A stretch of DNA of 20,665 bases from a virus (IMGVR_UViG_3300030333_008157:412-21076), one strand, 5' to 3'. Positions 15,597-20,665 are shown, counted from the first letter of the stretch. Made by a program: numbers and translations. The notes: a model not told the origin generated them from the letters alone.

Positions 15597-16198
15597 GACC
15601 TAAGTTTATTGTTTATTGTTTAGCAGCTATCTGTTTAGCGTTTGCGTGGAAAGGATTGATTCTTACAGAGGATATTGAATCTACTCTAGAGGAAAATGCT
15701 AGGCAATCAGAGTCATCTATCATGGAAATAGGGATGTGTTTTGATTGGTATGGAGTTATTATAGTTAATTCTGTTGTTAAAACTTCTCATGGCTCTATAA
15801 CTCCTGCTGAAATGGTGGACATTTTAGAAGAGGAGAGAGGCTACAAGGATGAATATCTAGAGGGATATAAGAAAGATATTACTCCAGACGAAATAGAATA
15901 TGCTGAGTTTGTATTCGCGCAAGAAAAGAAAATAAATCTTTATGTTGATGAGTTAATAGACTGGGCAAATAAAGGAGATATAGAGATGATAAAAGCCTCT
16001 ATTCCTCGCATGTATGACATGACTGACCCTACAATTGACGCGATCAATAATATCATGGATACGAAGATGTATTACAATGAAGCCCAAGCGGAGATTTTAA
16101 ATGCAAAAATATTATTTTATAGAGACTTCATGATCTTAACTATCGTCTTATGTATTGTGATGTCTATCTGCGCTGGTTTTAGTAGAAAGTGTGCATAA
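15593..16198 (+). CDS. Two-TM protein with chemoreceptor-like four-helix periplasmic domain; candidate lysis regulator
   Basis: This 201-residue protein has a TM helix at about 5-24, an acidic helical domain at about 25-178 and a second TM helix at about 179-196, then a short basic tail. That is the layout of the ligand-binding part of a methyl-accepting chemotaxis protein. The segment ELIDWANKGDIEMIKASI with the later DPTIDAINNIMD recalls the four-helix-bundle MCP sensor domain, where Gly-Asp and Asn residues are conserved. No HAMP or signalling domain follows. It overlaps the holin gene (ATGA) and shares its stop with the endolysin start (TAATG). Its place suggests an antiholin or lysis-timing sensor, as a periplasmic domain can control holin in T4 (RI), but that role is inferred. 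Superinfection exclusion is an alternative. Confidence 0.8.
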   Translation: MRPKFIVYCLAAICLAFAWKGLILTEDIESTLEENARQSESSIMEIGMCFDWYGVIIVNSVVKTSHGSITPAEMVDILEEERGYKDEYLEGYKKDITPDEIEYAEFVFAQEKKINLYVDELIDWANKGDIEMIKASIPRMYDMTDPTIDAINNIMDTKMYYNEAQAEILNAKILFYRDFMILTIVLCIVMSICAGFSRKCA

Positions 16199-16818
16199 TG
16201 AATTTTAAGGGAAAAAAAGAAGTAGTAAGAGCGGTGCAGAAACTCCTTGGGGTATCTGCTGACGGTGCTGACGGACCTGTTACTTGGAATGCTATCTTAG
16301 CTAAACTCTCAACTAAGGACGCTCCCGCAATCAATGGGAGTATACCACAAAAAATGGTTTCTTTAGCTAGAGAGGAAATAGGAGTATCCGAAGTAGACGG
16401 TAGTAATTGTGGACCAAGAGTTGATGAATACAAAGCAGCTACATGGCTAGATGCTGATAAAGGTTGGCCATGGTGTGCCGCTTTTATTTGTTGGTTAGTA
16501 AGGGAAGCTATCGAGCAAGAGGATGTAAACTTTAAAAGACCTAGAACCGCTGGAGCTTGGGACTTTGAAAACTGGGCCAAGCAAGAATCAAATAGAGGAA
16601 TTGAATTGCGTAAACCTACAAACGAAGACATTAAAGCTGGTGATATTGTTGTGTTTACCTTTTCCCATATTGGTTTAGCAGTTAAAGACGTAGACTCAAG
16701 TGGTTATGTTGTTACTATAGAAGGCAATACAAATGGAGCAGGAAGTCGTGAAGGAGGATCGGTTTTAGAAAAGAAGAGGCACGTTTCAAAAATTCGCAGT
16801 AGGATAAGAATTCTGTAG
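16198..16818 (+). CDS. CHAP-type endolysin
   Basis: This 206-residue cell-wall hydrolase starts at ATG 16198, chosen because it shares its A with the preceding TAA; the upstream ATG at 16189 adds only three residues. Residues ~5-40 (VVRAVQKLLGVSADGADGPVTW) form a half peptidoglycan-binding-like helix unit. The NlpC/P60-superfamily CHAP domain follows, with Cys93 in WPWCAAF, His157 in FSHIGLAV and Glu175/Asn177 in TIEGNTN as the catalytic set. Such enzymes cut amide or peptide bonds in peptidoglycan. It has no signal peptide, so release would need the holin encoded two genes upstream. Confidence 0.9.
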   Translation: MNFKGKKEVVRAVQKLLGVSADGADGPVTWNAILAKLSTKDAPAINGSIPQKMVSLAREEIGVSEVDGSNCGPRVDEYKAATWLDADKGWPWCAAFICWLVREAIEQEDVNFKRPRTAGAWDFENWAKQESNRGIELRKPTNEDIKAGDIVVFTFSHIGLAVKDVDSSGYVVTIEGNTNGAGSREGGSVLEKKRHVSKIRSRIRIL

Positions 16819-16837
16819 ATTAACTTAGTCTTCCCGT

Positions 16838-16843
16838 TATAAT
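16838..16843 (+). promoter_or_regulatory. -10 element of the pyrophosphatase operon
   Basis: TATAAT ends 7 nt before ATG 16851. No good -35 box lies 16-18 nt upstream (TGTAGA at best). AAGGGG lies only a few bases from the ATG, too close for a normal Shine-Dalgarno sequence. Confidence 0.45.
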
Positions 16844-16850
16844 AAGGGGA

Positions 16851-17141
16851 ATGGAAAAAGTTAATATCCAAGTCAACAGCAACGATATCTTTAATTACGT
16901 TGTGGGAAACTCTGTGTTTGACCCTATCGAAAGATGGGTTGACCCCACAAGATACGAAGTCTTAGATGGTTTTATCTATGATTCCGAAACAAAAGAAAAG
17001 ATTACTCAAAGTAGCGAGTATCAAAGATTTTGTTGGGAAGTAACTAAACTTAAACAGTTAACAGATAAAATGCAGCGACGAGAAATCGAAAGTGTTTGCG
17101 AGGAAATTGCTGAGATCGCACCAACTTATGTTCTTATTTAG
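16851..17141 (+). CDS. Unknown 96-aa protein preceding the pyrophosphatase
   Basis: I do not recognise this protein. It begins MEKVNIQVNSNDIFNYVVGN and ends with a charged, probably helical segment (about 55-90, KLKQLTDKMQRREIESVCEE). It has one Trp-Val-Asp-Pro turn near residue 30, no signal peptide and no TM helix. The C-terminal helix could be a dimerisation or coiled-coil segment. The stop is 2 nt before the next ATG, so it probably shares a message with the basic 48-aa protein and the pyrophosphatase. A TATAAT lies 7 nt before its start. Confidence 0.75.
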   Translation: MEKVNIQVNSNDIFNYVVGNSVFDPIERWVDPTRYEVLDGFIYDSETKEKITQSSEYQRFCWEVTKLKQLTDKMQRREIESVCEEIAEIAPTYVLI

Positions 17142-17143
17142 TC

Positions 17144-17290
17144 ATGGCCAAAAAAACATCACTCCAATCTAAGTATTCCCTTAAGAAAAAAGTTAAAAAT
17201 AAGGGAGTCCACGCTAGAAGTAAAACTTCTAATCATAAACAGAGTAAACTCTATAAGAAAAAATATCGAGGGCAGGGCAAGAAAAGATGA
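17144..17290 (+). CDS. Very basic 48-aa protein, MAKKTSLQSKY...YRGQGKKR
   Basis: This short gene (ATG 17144) encodes 48 residues, about 20 of them Lys or Arg, with only scattered hydrophobics. It begins MAKKTSLQSKY and ends KKYRGQGKKR, a pattern I recall from short basic proteins of environmental phages and some bacteria. No function is known to me. The sequence could bind nucleic acid or other polyanions, by charge. The start is 2 nt after the upstream stop, and its own stop overlaps the pyrophosphatase start (ATGA). It lies in frame with a purine-rich stretch that may serve as the ribosome-binding site for the pyrophosphatase. Confidence 0.78.
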   Translation: MAKKTSLQSKYSLKKKVKNKGVHARSKTSNHKQSKLYKKKYRGQGKKR

Positions 17291-17886
17291 ATTTAGTAAA
17301 TGATATTCCCATTACAGAAGATGATTACAAGCACATCAATTGTATTGTCGAAATTCCTAAGGGAACCAATACAAAATACGAATACGACGAGAATTTAAAT
17401 ATATTTAAATTAGATAGATGCCTTGTTTCTTCTTTACAATACCCGATTAATTATGGTTTTGTTCCGCAAAGTTTAGCTTTAGATAATGATCCTTTAGATG
17501 TGTTGATCTTTAATCATGACCCTATTGATAGGGGAAGCATGGTGAGTTGCAGGGTCTTGGGGGTATTAGGTTTTGTTGATGGGGGAGAGGTCGATAACAA
17601 AATTATTGCGGTTCCTCATTGGTCTCCACCAGAAAAATACAAAACAGTTCATGATATTGAGTCTGCTCATCTTAAAATATACCGCCAATTTTTCAAGATT
17701 TACAAAATAGATAGGGATTCTAAGACTAAAGTGGGGGACTGGAGATCTCGTCACGTAGCAATGCAAATAACAAAAGATTCCCATGAACGTTGGAAACAAG
17801 CTAATAAAGAGAGATTTCACGAACAGTGGGCAGATAAAGTTTTTTGGAAAAAAATGAGAAACTCGGGTTTCGTTCAGCCCGATTAA
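17287..17886 (+). CDS. ppa: Family I inorganic pyrophosphatase
   Basis: This soluble enzyme hydrolyses pyrophosphate to two phosphates, which pulls nucleotide polymerisation forward. The 199 residues are slightly longer than the 175 of E. coli Ppa. The polar active-site residues are all recognisable by alignment to the E. coli enzyme: Glu22, Lys30, Glu32, Arg44, Tyr56, Asp66, Asp68, Asp71, Asp98, Asp103, Lys105, Tyr139 and Lys140. DNDPLDVL (66-73) is the family signature and DGGEVDNKIIAVP the second metal loop. The C-terminal ~25 residues beyond the fold are aromatic and basic (WADKVFWKKM). Translation starts inside the upstream stop (ATGA). A role in supporting phage DNA synthesis or host energy balance is inferred. 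Confidence 0.93.
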   Translation: MNLVNDIPITEDDYKHINCIVEIPKGTNTKYEYDENLNIFKLDRCLVSSLQYPINYGFVPQSLALDNDPLDVLIFNHDPIDRGSMVSCRVLGVLGFVDGGEVDNKIIAVPHWSPPEKYKTVHDIESAHLKIYRQFFKIYKIDRDSKTKVGDWRSRHVAMQITKDSHERWKQANKERFHEQWADKVFWKKMRNSGFVQPD

Positions 17887-17887
17887 T

Positions 17888-17895
17888 GTGTAAAT
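17888..17895 (+). promoter_or_regulatory. GTGTAAAT motif before the 60-aa TM gene
   Basis: GTGTAAAT is followed by AAAGAT and ATG 17902. It begins 2 nt after the pyrophosphatase stop. The flanking AAA is also shared with the holin copy. No clear -35 box is visible. Confidence 0.45.
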
Positions 17896-17901
17896 AAAGA
17901 T

Positions 17902-18084
17902 ATGGATACTATTCTACAACTAGTTCAGGATAACCCTTGGTTTGGAGTTGTGACAGCCGCAATTGCTTTTGCTTCTGCTATCGCCGCCGCAACACCCACC
18001 CCCAAAGAGGGGACTTTCCTGTCCAAGATTTACAAAGTTATTGATTGGGCAGCTTTAAACATTGGGAAAGCCAAGCAGAAGTAA
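17902..18084 (+). CDS. Small one-TM protein, 60 aa
   Basis: The protein has one hydrophobic helix at about 12-30 (WFGVVTAAIAFASAIAAA), then a PTPKEGTF turn and a helical C-terminus (LSKIYKVIDWAALNIGKAK). I recall proteins of this layout as hypothetical neighbours of phage lysis genes. The function is unknown: a holin-like or accessory lysis protein is possible, a tail or virion membrane protein less so. It lies between the GTGTAAAT motif and a strong terminator, so it could be a short unit of its own or the end of the pyrophosphatase message. Confidence 0.72.
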   Translation: MDTILQLVQDNPWFGVVTAAIAFASAIAAATPTPKEGTFLSKIYKVIDWAALNIGKAKQK

Positions 18085-18093
18085 GTCTACAGG

Positions 18094-18109
18094 TTAGTCT
18101 AAGGACTAA
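18094..18109. promoter_or_regulatory. Small inverted repeat upstream of the terminator
   Basis: TTAGTC (18094-18099) and GACTAA (18104-18109) form a 6-bp hairpin with a TAAG loop, between the 60-aa gene and the terminator. It may be part of the 3' end or an operator. No T-loop or acceptor stem is present, so it is not a tRNA. Confidence 0.3.
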
Positions 18110-18119
18110 ACTCTAGGCA

Positions 18120-18145
18120 CCTCCATCCTGTGGGTGGGGGTTTTT
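18120..18145 (+). terminator. Rho-independent terminator after the 60-aa gene
   Basis: CCTCCATCC (18120-18128) pairs with GGGTGGGGG (18132-18140) around TGT, with two G-U pairs. A TTTTT run follows at 18141-18145. It closes the block from the lysis cassette through the 60-aa gene. Confidence 0.85.
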
Positions 18146-18192
18146 GCTCTATATACTTGAACAAATCGTGCGTTGGAGTATCATATACTCAT

Positions 18193-18726
18193 ATGATCTC
18201 AGATAAAGCTAAAGGTCTCTCAGGATTAAGCCATGTAGCTCACACAAAGAAGCTCATGGACGAGTCCACTAAGCGTTACCATCATTCTTGTTTATCTGCT
18301 GGTCTAACAATTAAAAAGACTGGTAAAACTCAAGATATTGGGCATGTAGACTTTGTTGTAAACGGAGAGACTGTTGATTTAAAAGGATTAAAAAATTCAA
18401 CCAGAGAGGGTAAAATTCTTTTAGAGTTCCTTAATGTTAATGGAAAAACAGGTTGGTGTAATGAAAATGGAACACCTCTTTGGGTAGCTTTTGATTTCGG
18501 AGCATTCTTTCTTCATGCTAAAAACGTTGATTTATATAACCTCGCAAAACAAAAATGCAATCTAAGAGAGACTGTCGATAAGGTAGATCAGTGTCTATAT
18601 AAAGGTTATCGACGCAAAGGTAGAAAAGATATGATGTCTATGGTCTTGTTGAAAGATGTATTAAATGATTGCGAGCATTGGTTTTTGCCTTACTCAGAAT
18701 ATGAAATACCTATGGACAAAGTTTAA
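18193..18726 (+). CDS. Possible PD-(D/E)XK-fold protein, 177 aa
   Basis: The frame is open back to 18130, but that part covers the terminator's end, so ATG 18193 is preferred. The centre has HVDFVVNGETVDLKGLK (about 51-67), where Asp62-x-Lys64 after a strand could be the D-x-K of a restriction-endonuclease fold. Next come LLEFLNVNGKTGW (77-88) and a strand PLWVAFDF. This order recalls phage proteins with a nuclease-like core (an EFKNVxGxxGW type pattern). Catalysis cannot be asserted. A TATACT lies 3 nt before ATG, and TTGAAC further up has too long a spacer. Its stop overlaps the stop of the opposing 94-aa gene by four bases. A structural role is an alternative. Confidence 0.72.
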   Translation: MISDKAKGLSGLSHVAHTKKLMDESTKRYHHSCLSAGLTIKKTGKTQDIGHVDFVVNGETVDLKGLKNSTREGKILLEFLNVNGKTGWCNENGTPLWVAFDFGAFFLHAKNVDLYNLAKQKCNLRETVDKVDQCLYKGYRRKGRKDMMSMVLLKDVLNDCEHWFLPYSEYEIPMDKV

Positions 18727-19007
18727 GGGTAATCTCTAAAATCTCCTGTTCCCTCGTAGCTGTATCCTGCATTGTAAGGATCAATAAATAATCCTGTGGT
18801 TACAGGTGCTTCTCCAGTCCAAGATTTATACAGATTGCTGACGTTCCTGTTGTATTCTCTAATTAAATGCTGGTTATACCACGGCATGGGACCACTCAAT
18901 CCACCACTTAAGAGATACATTCCTGTAACTTCTTCTCTAAATGTTCTCCAATCACCCGATGCTACTCCAGTGCTAGAATGAATTTCTCCTAATAAATCTA
19001 GTGGCAT
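18723..19007 (-). CDS. 94-aa minus-strand protein of unknown function
   Basis: The frame runs from ATG 19007 to TAA at 18725-18723 and is the only long one in this 360-nt stretch. A GTGTAATT motif lies 8 nt before the start, in the same position as before three other genes. The product begins MPLDLLGEIHSSTGVASGDW and is rich in Gly, Tyr, Asn, Thr and Ser (GLFIDPYNAGYSYEGTGDF). There is no signal peptide or TM helix. The composition resembles parts of the fibre and tail-tip proteins, so a minor virion or tail protein is possible. It points toward the 18193 gene and shares the TTAA overlap with its stop. An opposing frame (18796-18981, plus) looks like its shadow. Confidence 0.6.
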   Translation of the reverse strand: MPLDLLGEIHSSTGVASGDWRTFREEVTGMYLLSGGLSGPMPWYNQHLIREYNRNVSNLYKSWTGEAPVTTGLFIDPYNAGYSYEGTGDFRDYP

Positions 19008-19015
19008 ACTATCTT

Positions 19016-19023
19016 AATTACAC
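19016..19023 (-). promoter_or_regulatory. GTGTAATT motif for the 94-aa minus gene
   Basis: On the minus strand GTGTAATT lies 8 nt before ATG 19007 (AAGATAGT between). It differs at one position from the GTGTAAAT copies. Like the copy before the L gene, it follows AAAAA. Confidence 0.4.
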
Positions 19024-19050
19024 TTTTTTCAGAATTCTTGAAAAATTCTC

Positions 19051-19078
19051 TTGACTGCCTCTAAATACTGTATATAAT
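19051..19078 (+). promoter_or_regulatory. Sigma70-type promoter of the right-end small-protein operon
   Basis: TTGACT (19051-19056) and TATAAT (19073-19078) are 16 nt apart, and ATG 19087 follows 8 nt after the -10 box. The upstream sequence has an AGAATTCT palindrome (19031-19038) and the partly repeated ATTCTTGA/ATTCTCTTGA, which could be an operator; that is only a suggestion. Confidence 0.7.
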
Positions 19079-19086
19079 CGAAGTCC

Positions 19087-19209
19087 ATGCTACTATGGAT
19101 ATTTATTGTCATCGCCTGGATAGCGTTTGTATTATTTATTTGCCGTTGTATGGGAATTAATTCAGAACAAGAACGCTACATTGAGCGCAAACAGAAAGAA
19201 AAAAAATGA
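19087..19209 (+). CDS. 40-aa membrane peptide, first gene of the right operon
   Basis: The peptide begins MLLWIFIVIAWIAFVLFICR, one TM helix (about 2-19). It is followed by a short polar, lysine-rich tail (QERYIERKQKEKK). The start lies 8 nt after a good -10 box, and the stop overlaps the next start (ATGA). The function is unknown. A single-TM peptide with a basic cytoplasmic tail could be an inner-membrane anchor or modulator. Confidence 0.72.
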   Translation: MLLWIFIVIAWIAFVLFICRCMGINSEQERYIERKQKEKK

Positions 19210-19439
19210 AACAACAGTTATATGAAATGCTGCGATCTCAAGCCATCGCAGAACAAAAGAAAGCCCTTCTTTCTTTAGACCTGCTTGTGGATCACCCCGC
19301 AGGTATCGGAGACCACTCTACAGAGGATTACTGGAAGAATGCCAACGAAGCTTTAGAGCTTTTGGTTGATGCAGATGATAAGCTTGCGTGTTTGGAAAAA
19401 TATTTTCCCGATGAGCATGTGTCGAGAGTGACGACATGA
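19206..19439 (+). CDS. 77-aa helical protein with HPAGIGDHSTEDYW motif
   Basis: This soluble, charged and probably all-helical protein contains LLVDHPAGIGDHSTEDYWKN (about 26-45) followed by ALELLVDADDKLACLEKYF. I recall small phage proteins of unknown function with this GIGDH...A.ELLVDAD pattern, mostly from marine myoviruses; that is memory, not a search. The start overlaps the stop of the 40-aa gene, and the stop (TGA 19437-19439) overlaps an alternative ATG at 19436. No catalytic motif is visible. Confidence 0.78.
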   Translation: MKQQLYEMLRSQAIAEQKKALLSLDLLVDHPAGIGDHSTEDYWKNANEALELLVDADDKLACLEKYFPDEHVSRVTT

Positions 19440-19446
19440 CTGTAAT

Positions 19447-19479
19447 ACATGTCGAAGAATTCACCCTAAATCGACATGT
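19447..19479. promoter_or_regulatory. 9-bp inverted repeat covering a start codon
   Basis: ACATGTCGA (19447-19455) and TCGACATGT (19471-19479) are perfect inverted copies with a 15-nt loop. The right arm contains the ATG at 19476. A partial third copy, GACATG, lies at 19433-19438. In the mRNA the hairpin could hide the start codon of the 26-aa peptide. A protein-binding site is the alternative. Confidence 0.45.
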
Positions 19480-19556
19480 CCAGACTAGAAGCTTTCATTT
19501 ATTTGTTATTTTTTATTTTTGCATTTATAATGCTAACGAGTTTGTTTATTAAATAA
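19476..19556 (+). CDS. 26-aa hydrophobic peptide
   Basis: This very short frame begins MSRLEAFIYLLFFIFAFIML and is one TM helix with a short tail. Its TAA shares the A with the next ATG (TAATG), which favours expression by coupling. The start codon lies in a 9-bp hairpin. The alternative frame from 19436 (38 codons, coupled by ATGA to the 77-aa gene) overlaps the same stretch and is also hydrophobic, so at most one is likely to be real. Confidence 0.4.
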   Translation: MSRLEAFIYLLFFIFAFIMLTSLFIK

Positions 19557-19921
19557 TGTCTACTTACATTAAGGTAATTCATATTTTTATTTCTATTGTT
19601 GCAGCTTTGACAGTTGGTGTCTTACTTGCTGTGTTCATAGGTGTCGCAACCATGATTGATTCATTCTTAAAATTTCCAGTGCAGGTATATATGAACTTGC
19701 GGGAACAGGAAAGGATACGCAGATTGACTCAAGCCTTCACCCCTTATCATGAGAATGATGAGGAACAAATAGAAGAGGGAATCTGGGATAAGCATATCCG
19801 CAGGATGGAAGAAAAAAAAAAGAGAAACGAGAAACTTAAACAACAAATAGAAGCTAACAGTCCCTACAACGATGGGTGGACTAAAGACTTCTACCAAAAA
19901 CAAATAGACGAAGATGAATAA
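19556..19921 (+). CDS. 121-aa membrane-anchored protein with charged helical tail
   Basis: The N-terminal hydrophobic stretch (about 6-34, VIHIFISIVAALTVGVLLAV) is long enough for a TM helix. It is followed by a highly charged tail of about 85 residues with heptad-like runs (DKHIRRMEEKKKRNEKLKQQ) that could form a coiled coil. There is no lipobox. The tail is probably cytoplasmic. Neighbours overlap at both ends (TAATG before, 8 nt after). No family is recognised. Confidence 0.78.
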   Translation: MSTYIKVIHIFISIVAALTVGVLLAVFIGVATMIDSFLKFPVQVYMNLREQERIRRLTQAFTPYHENDEEQIEEGIWDKHIRRMEEKKKRNEKLKQQIEANSPYNDGWTKDFYQKQIDEDE

Positions 19922-20399
19922 AAAAGATTTAATAAAAGCATTGGGGGCAGGTTTACTGTTTGGTTTGATAGTATTTGTATGTATGCAGATATTTATTTAC
20001 TTCATAGACGAGCATACCGTGGAGTATGATGATATTTTTAAAACTGTTGTTGAAGAGGCTACACCCCCGATGCAACCTCCCATTGACCCCGACAATCCCA
20101 AGGCTGACCTAGCTATGGTTACATTTAAATATGAGATTAGAATCCAGAACGCATATGATGACCAACAGTTAGAACTTTTACCTACAATTGAAGATGTGCT
20201 TGACTACTTCGCTGAGTATACTAGATTCCATGAAGACTTGTATGTTTATGACATGGAAACAAGAGACTTGGTTTTAGATTCTAAAACCTACAATCAAGTA
20301 AGACAGGAATTAGCAAGCAAAGAAGAATTACTAATTAAAGCCTCCAGAAACCCCGAAGCATTTACTGACGAAGAAATTTTTAACTTACTAGTAGACTAA
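19914..20399 (+). CDS. 161-aa protein with N-terminal TM helix and acidic soluble domain
   Basis: The sequence has a short basic N-terminus, a TM helix at about 9-31 (ALGAGLLFGLIVFVCMQIFI) and an acidic domain of about 125 residues. The first part is Pro-rich (EATPPMQPPIDPDNPK), the rest mostly helical (ELLPTIEDVLDYFAEYTRFH). The basic N-terminus suggests N-in topology with a periplasmic domain; this is prediction by eye. The start overlaps the upstream gene by 8 nt and the stop is shared with the next start (TAATG). No family is recognised. Confidence 0.8.
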   Translation: MNKKDLIKALGAGLLFGLIVFVCMQIFIYFIDEHTVEYDDIFKTVVEEATPPMQPPIDPDNPKADLAMVTFKYEIRIQNAYDDQQLELLPTIEDVLDYFAEYTRFHEDLYVYDMETRDLVLDSKTYNQVRQELASKEELLIKASRNPEAFTDEEIFNLLVD

Positions 20400-20665
20400 T
20401 GAAACAAATAATTATTATTGGATGCATTGTTTTTTTGATTACCACTTTGGGATCGCTCCATTTTGGTAAGGAGCAGGTTGTTGTTGATGAAATAACAGTC
20501 ACCTACGAGAATAAAAAACAAAAACAAATACCAGTGACGGTCACTCTGACCAAGTATCAACTGTGCAAAATGCTAGAAACACTTGAGGAAGAGAGAGGCT
20601 ATGGTCGTCCTGCTGACCCACAAGACAGCTTCACCTACACCTCAATTGCCAAAGGTAATCAACAC
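20399..20665 (+). CDS. N-terminal part of a membrane or exported protein, right edge
   Basis: The frame starts at ATG 20399 (sharing A with the preceding TAA) and stays open for 89 codons to the window end. It begins MKQIIIIGCIVFLITTLGSL, a signal anchor or signal peptide. The Cys at residue 9 is not in a convincing lipobox. The next part is polar (QVVVDEITVTYENKKQ) and then helical (MLETLEEERGYGRP). It appears to continue the chain of coupled membrane genes. The rest is not available. Confidence 0.72.
   Translation, partial: MKQIIIIGCIVFLITTLGSLHFGKEQVVVDEITVTYENKKQKQIPVTVTLTKYQLCKMLETLEEERGYGRPADPQDSFTYTSIAKGNQH

Noticed and set aside
16179-16631. Minus-strand frame of 150 codons over the endolysin
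   Set aside because: The plus strand has the complete CHAP residues and coupled starts; the minus frame is a shadow.
18085-18128. Possible tRNA around the GTTAGTC...GACTAA hairpin, ending near TCCA
   Set aside because: No acceptor stem pairing, no GTTCRA-type T-loop and no usable anticodon arm. The downstream arms fit a terminator.
18130-18192. Longer N-terminus of the 177-aa protein from ATG-like start 18130
   Set aside because: It begins inside the terminator stem-loop and T run, so no transcript from a local promoter would carry it sensibly.
19436-19552. 38-codon frame coupled by ATGA to the 77-aa gene
   Set aside because: It overlaps the 26-aa frame almost fully. The latter has a cleaner TM helix and TAATG coupling to the next gene. 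Neither is certain, and only one is listed.

Overview
The window looks like part of the late region of an AT-rich tailed phage or prophage with a long, lambda-type tail, infecting a Gram-negative host. The Gram-negative inference rests on a spanin-type lipoprotein, a phage-borne outer-membrane beta-barrel protein and a CHAP-type endolysin. The tail-tip genes are recognisable relatives of lambda L, K, I and J. The GNTTT and GIGT repeats of the large fibre are of a kind I associate with marine and environmental phages. The host genus cannot be named from this sequence, and no integrase, attachment site, tRNA or capsid gene is visible.

Left block (1-12788, minus strand): one tightly coupled operon, L-like tail-tip protein -> JAMM-domain K-like protein -> I-like assembly protein -> J-like central tip protein -> giant repeat-rich side or tip fibre that runs off the left edge. 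Neighbouring genes overlap or almost touch (ATGA overlaps, and a 1-nt gap before the fibre). The L-like protein is unusual: its four-cysteine, iron-sulphur-type motif is split by a carbohydrate-binding-like insert, and a lectin-like jelly-roll follows.

Central block (12830-18084, plus strand): a divergent promoter region at about 12795-12830 separates it from the tail operon. First comes a coupled operon with an unknown 237-aa protein, a small protein, a nested spanin-like pair and a dCMP-deaminase-like enzyme. Next is an outer-membrane protein with its own promoter and terminator, arranged like a moron. The lysis cassette follows: holin-like protein, a two-TM protein with a chemoreceptor-like helical periplasmic domain, and the endolysin. 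It is followed by a three-gene cassette ending in a complete family I inorganic pyrophosphatase, then a small one-TM protein and a terminator.

Right block (18146-20665): a possible nuclease-fold protein, a converging 94-aa minus-strand gene, and a leftmost-promoted chain of small, overlapping, mostly membrane-anchored genes that continues past the right edge.

Regulation: two kinds of promoter-like signal lie only 6-8 nt before start codons. One is sigma70-like (TTGACA/TATAAT types) before the genes at 12830, 14515, 16851 and 19087. The other is the octamer GTGTAAAT, or GTGTAATT, before the L gene, the holin gene, the 60-aa TM gene and the 94-aa minus gene. Both would give nearly leaderless mRNAs. 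Shine-Dalgarno sequences are mostly weak or absent. The second motif is a candidate phage-specific late promoter and is the most interesting regulatory signal here.
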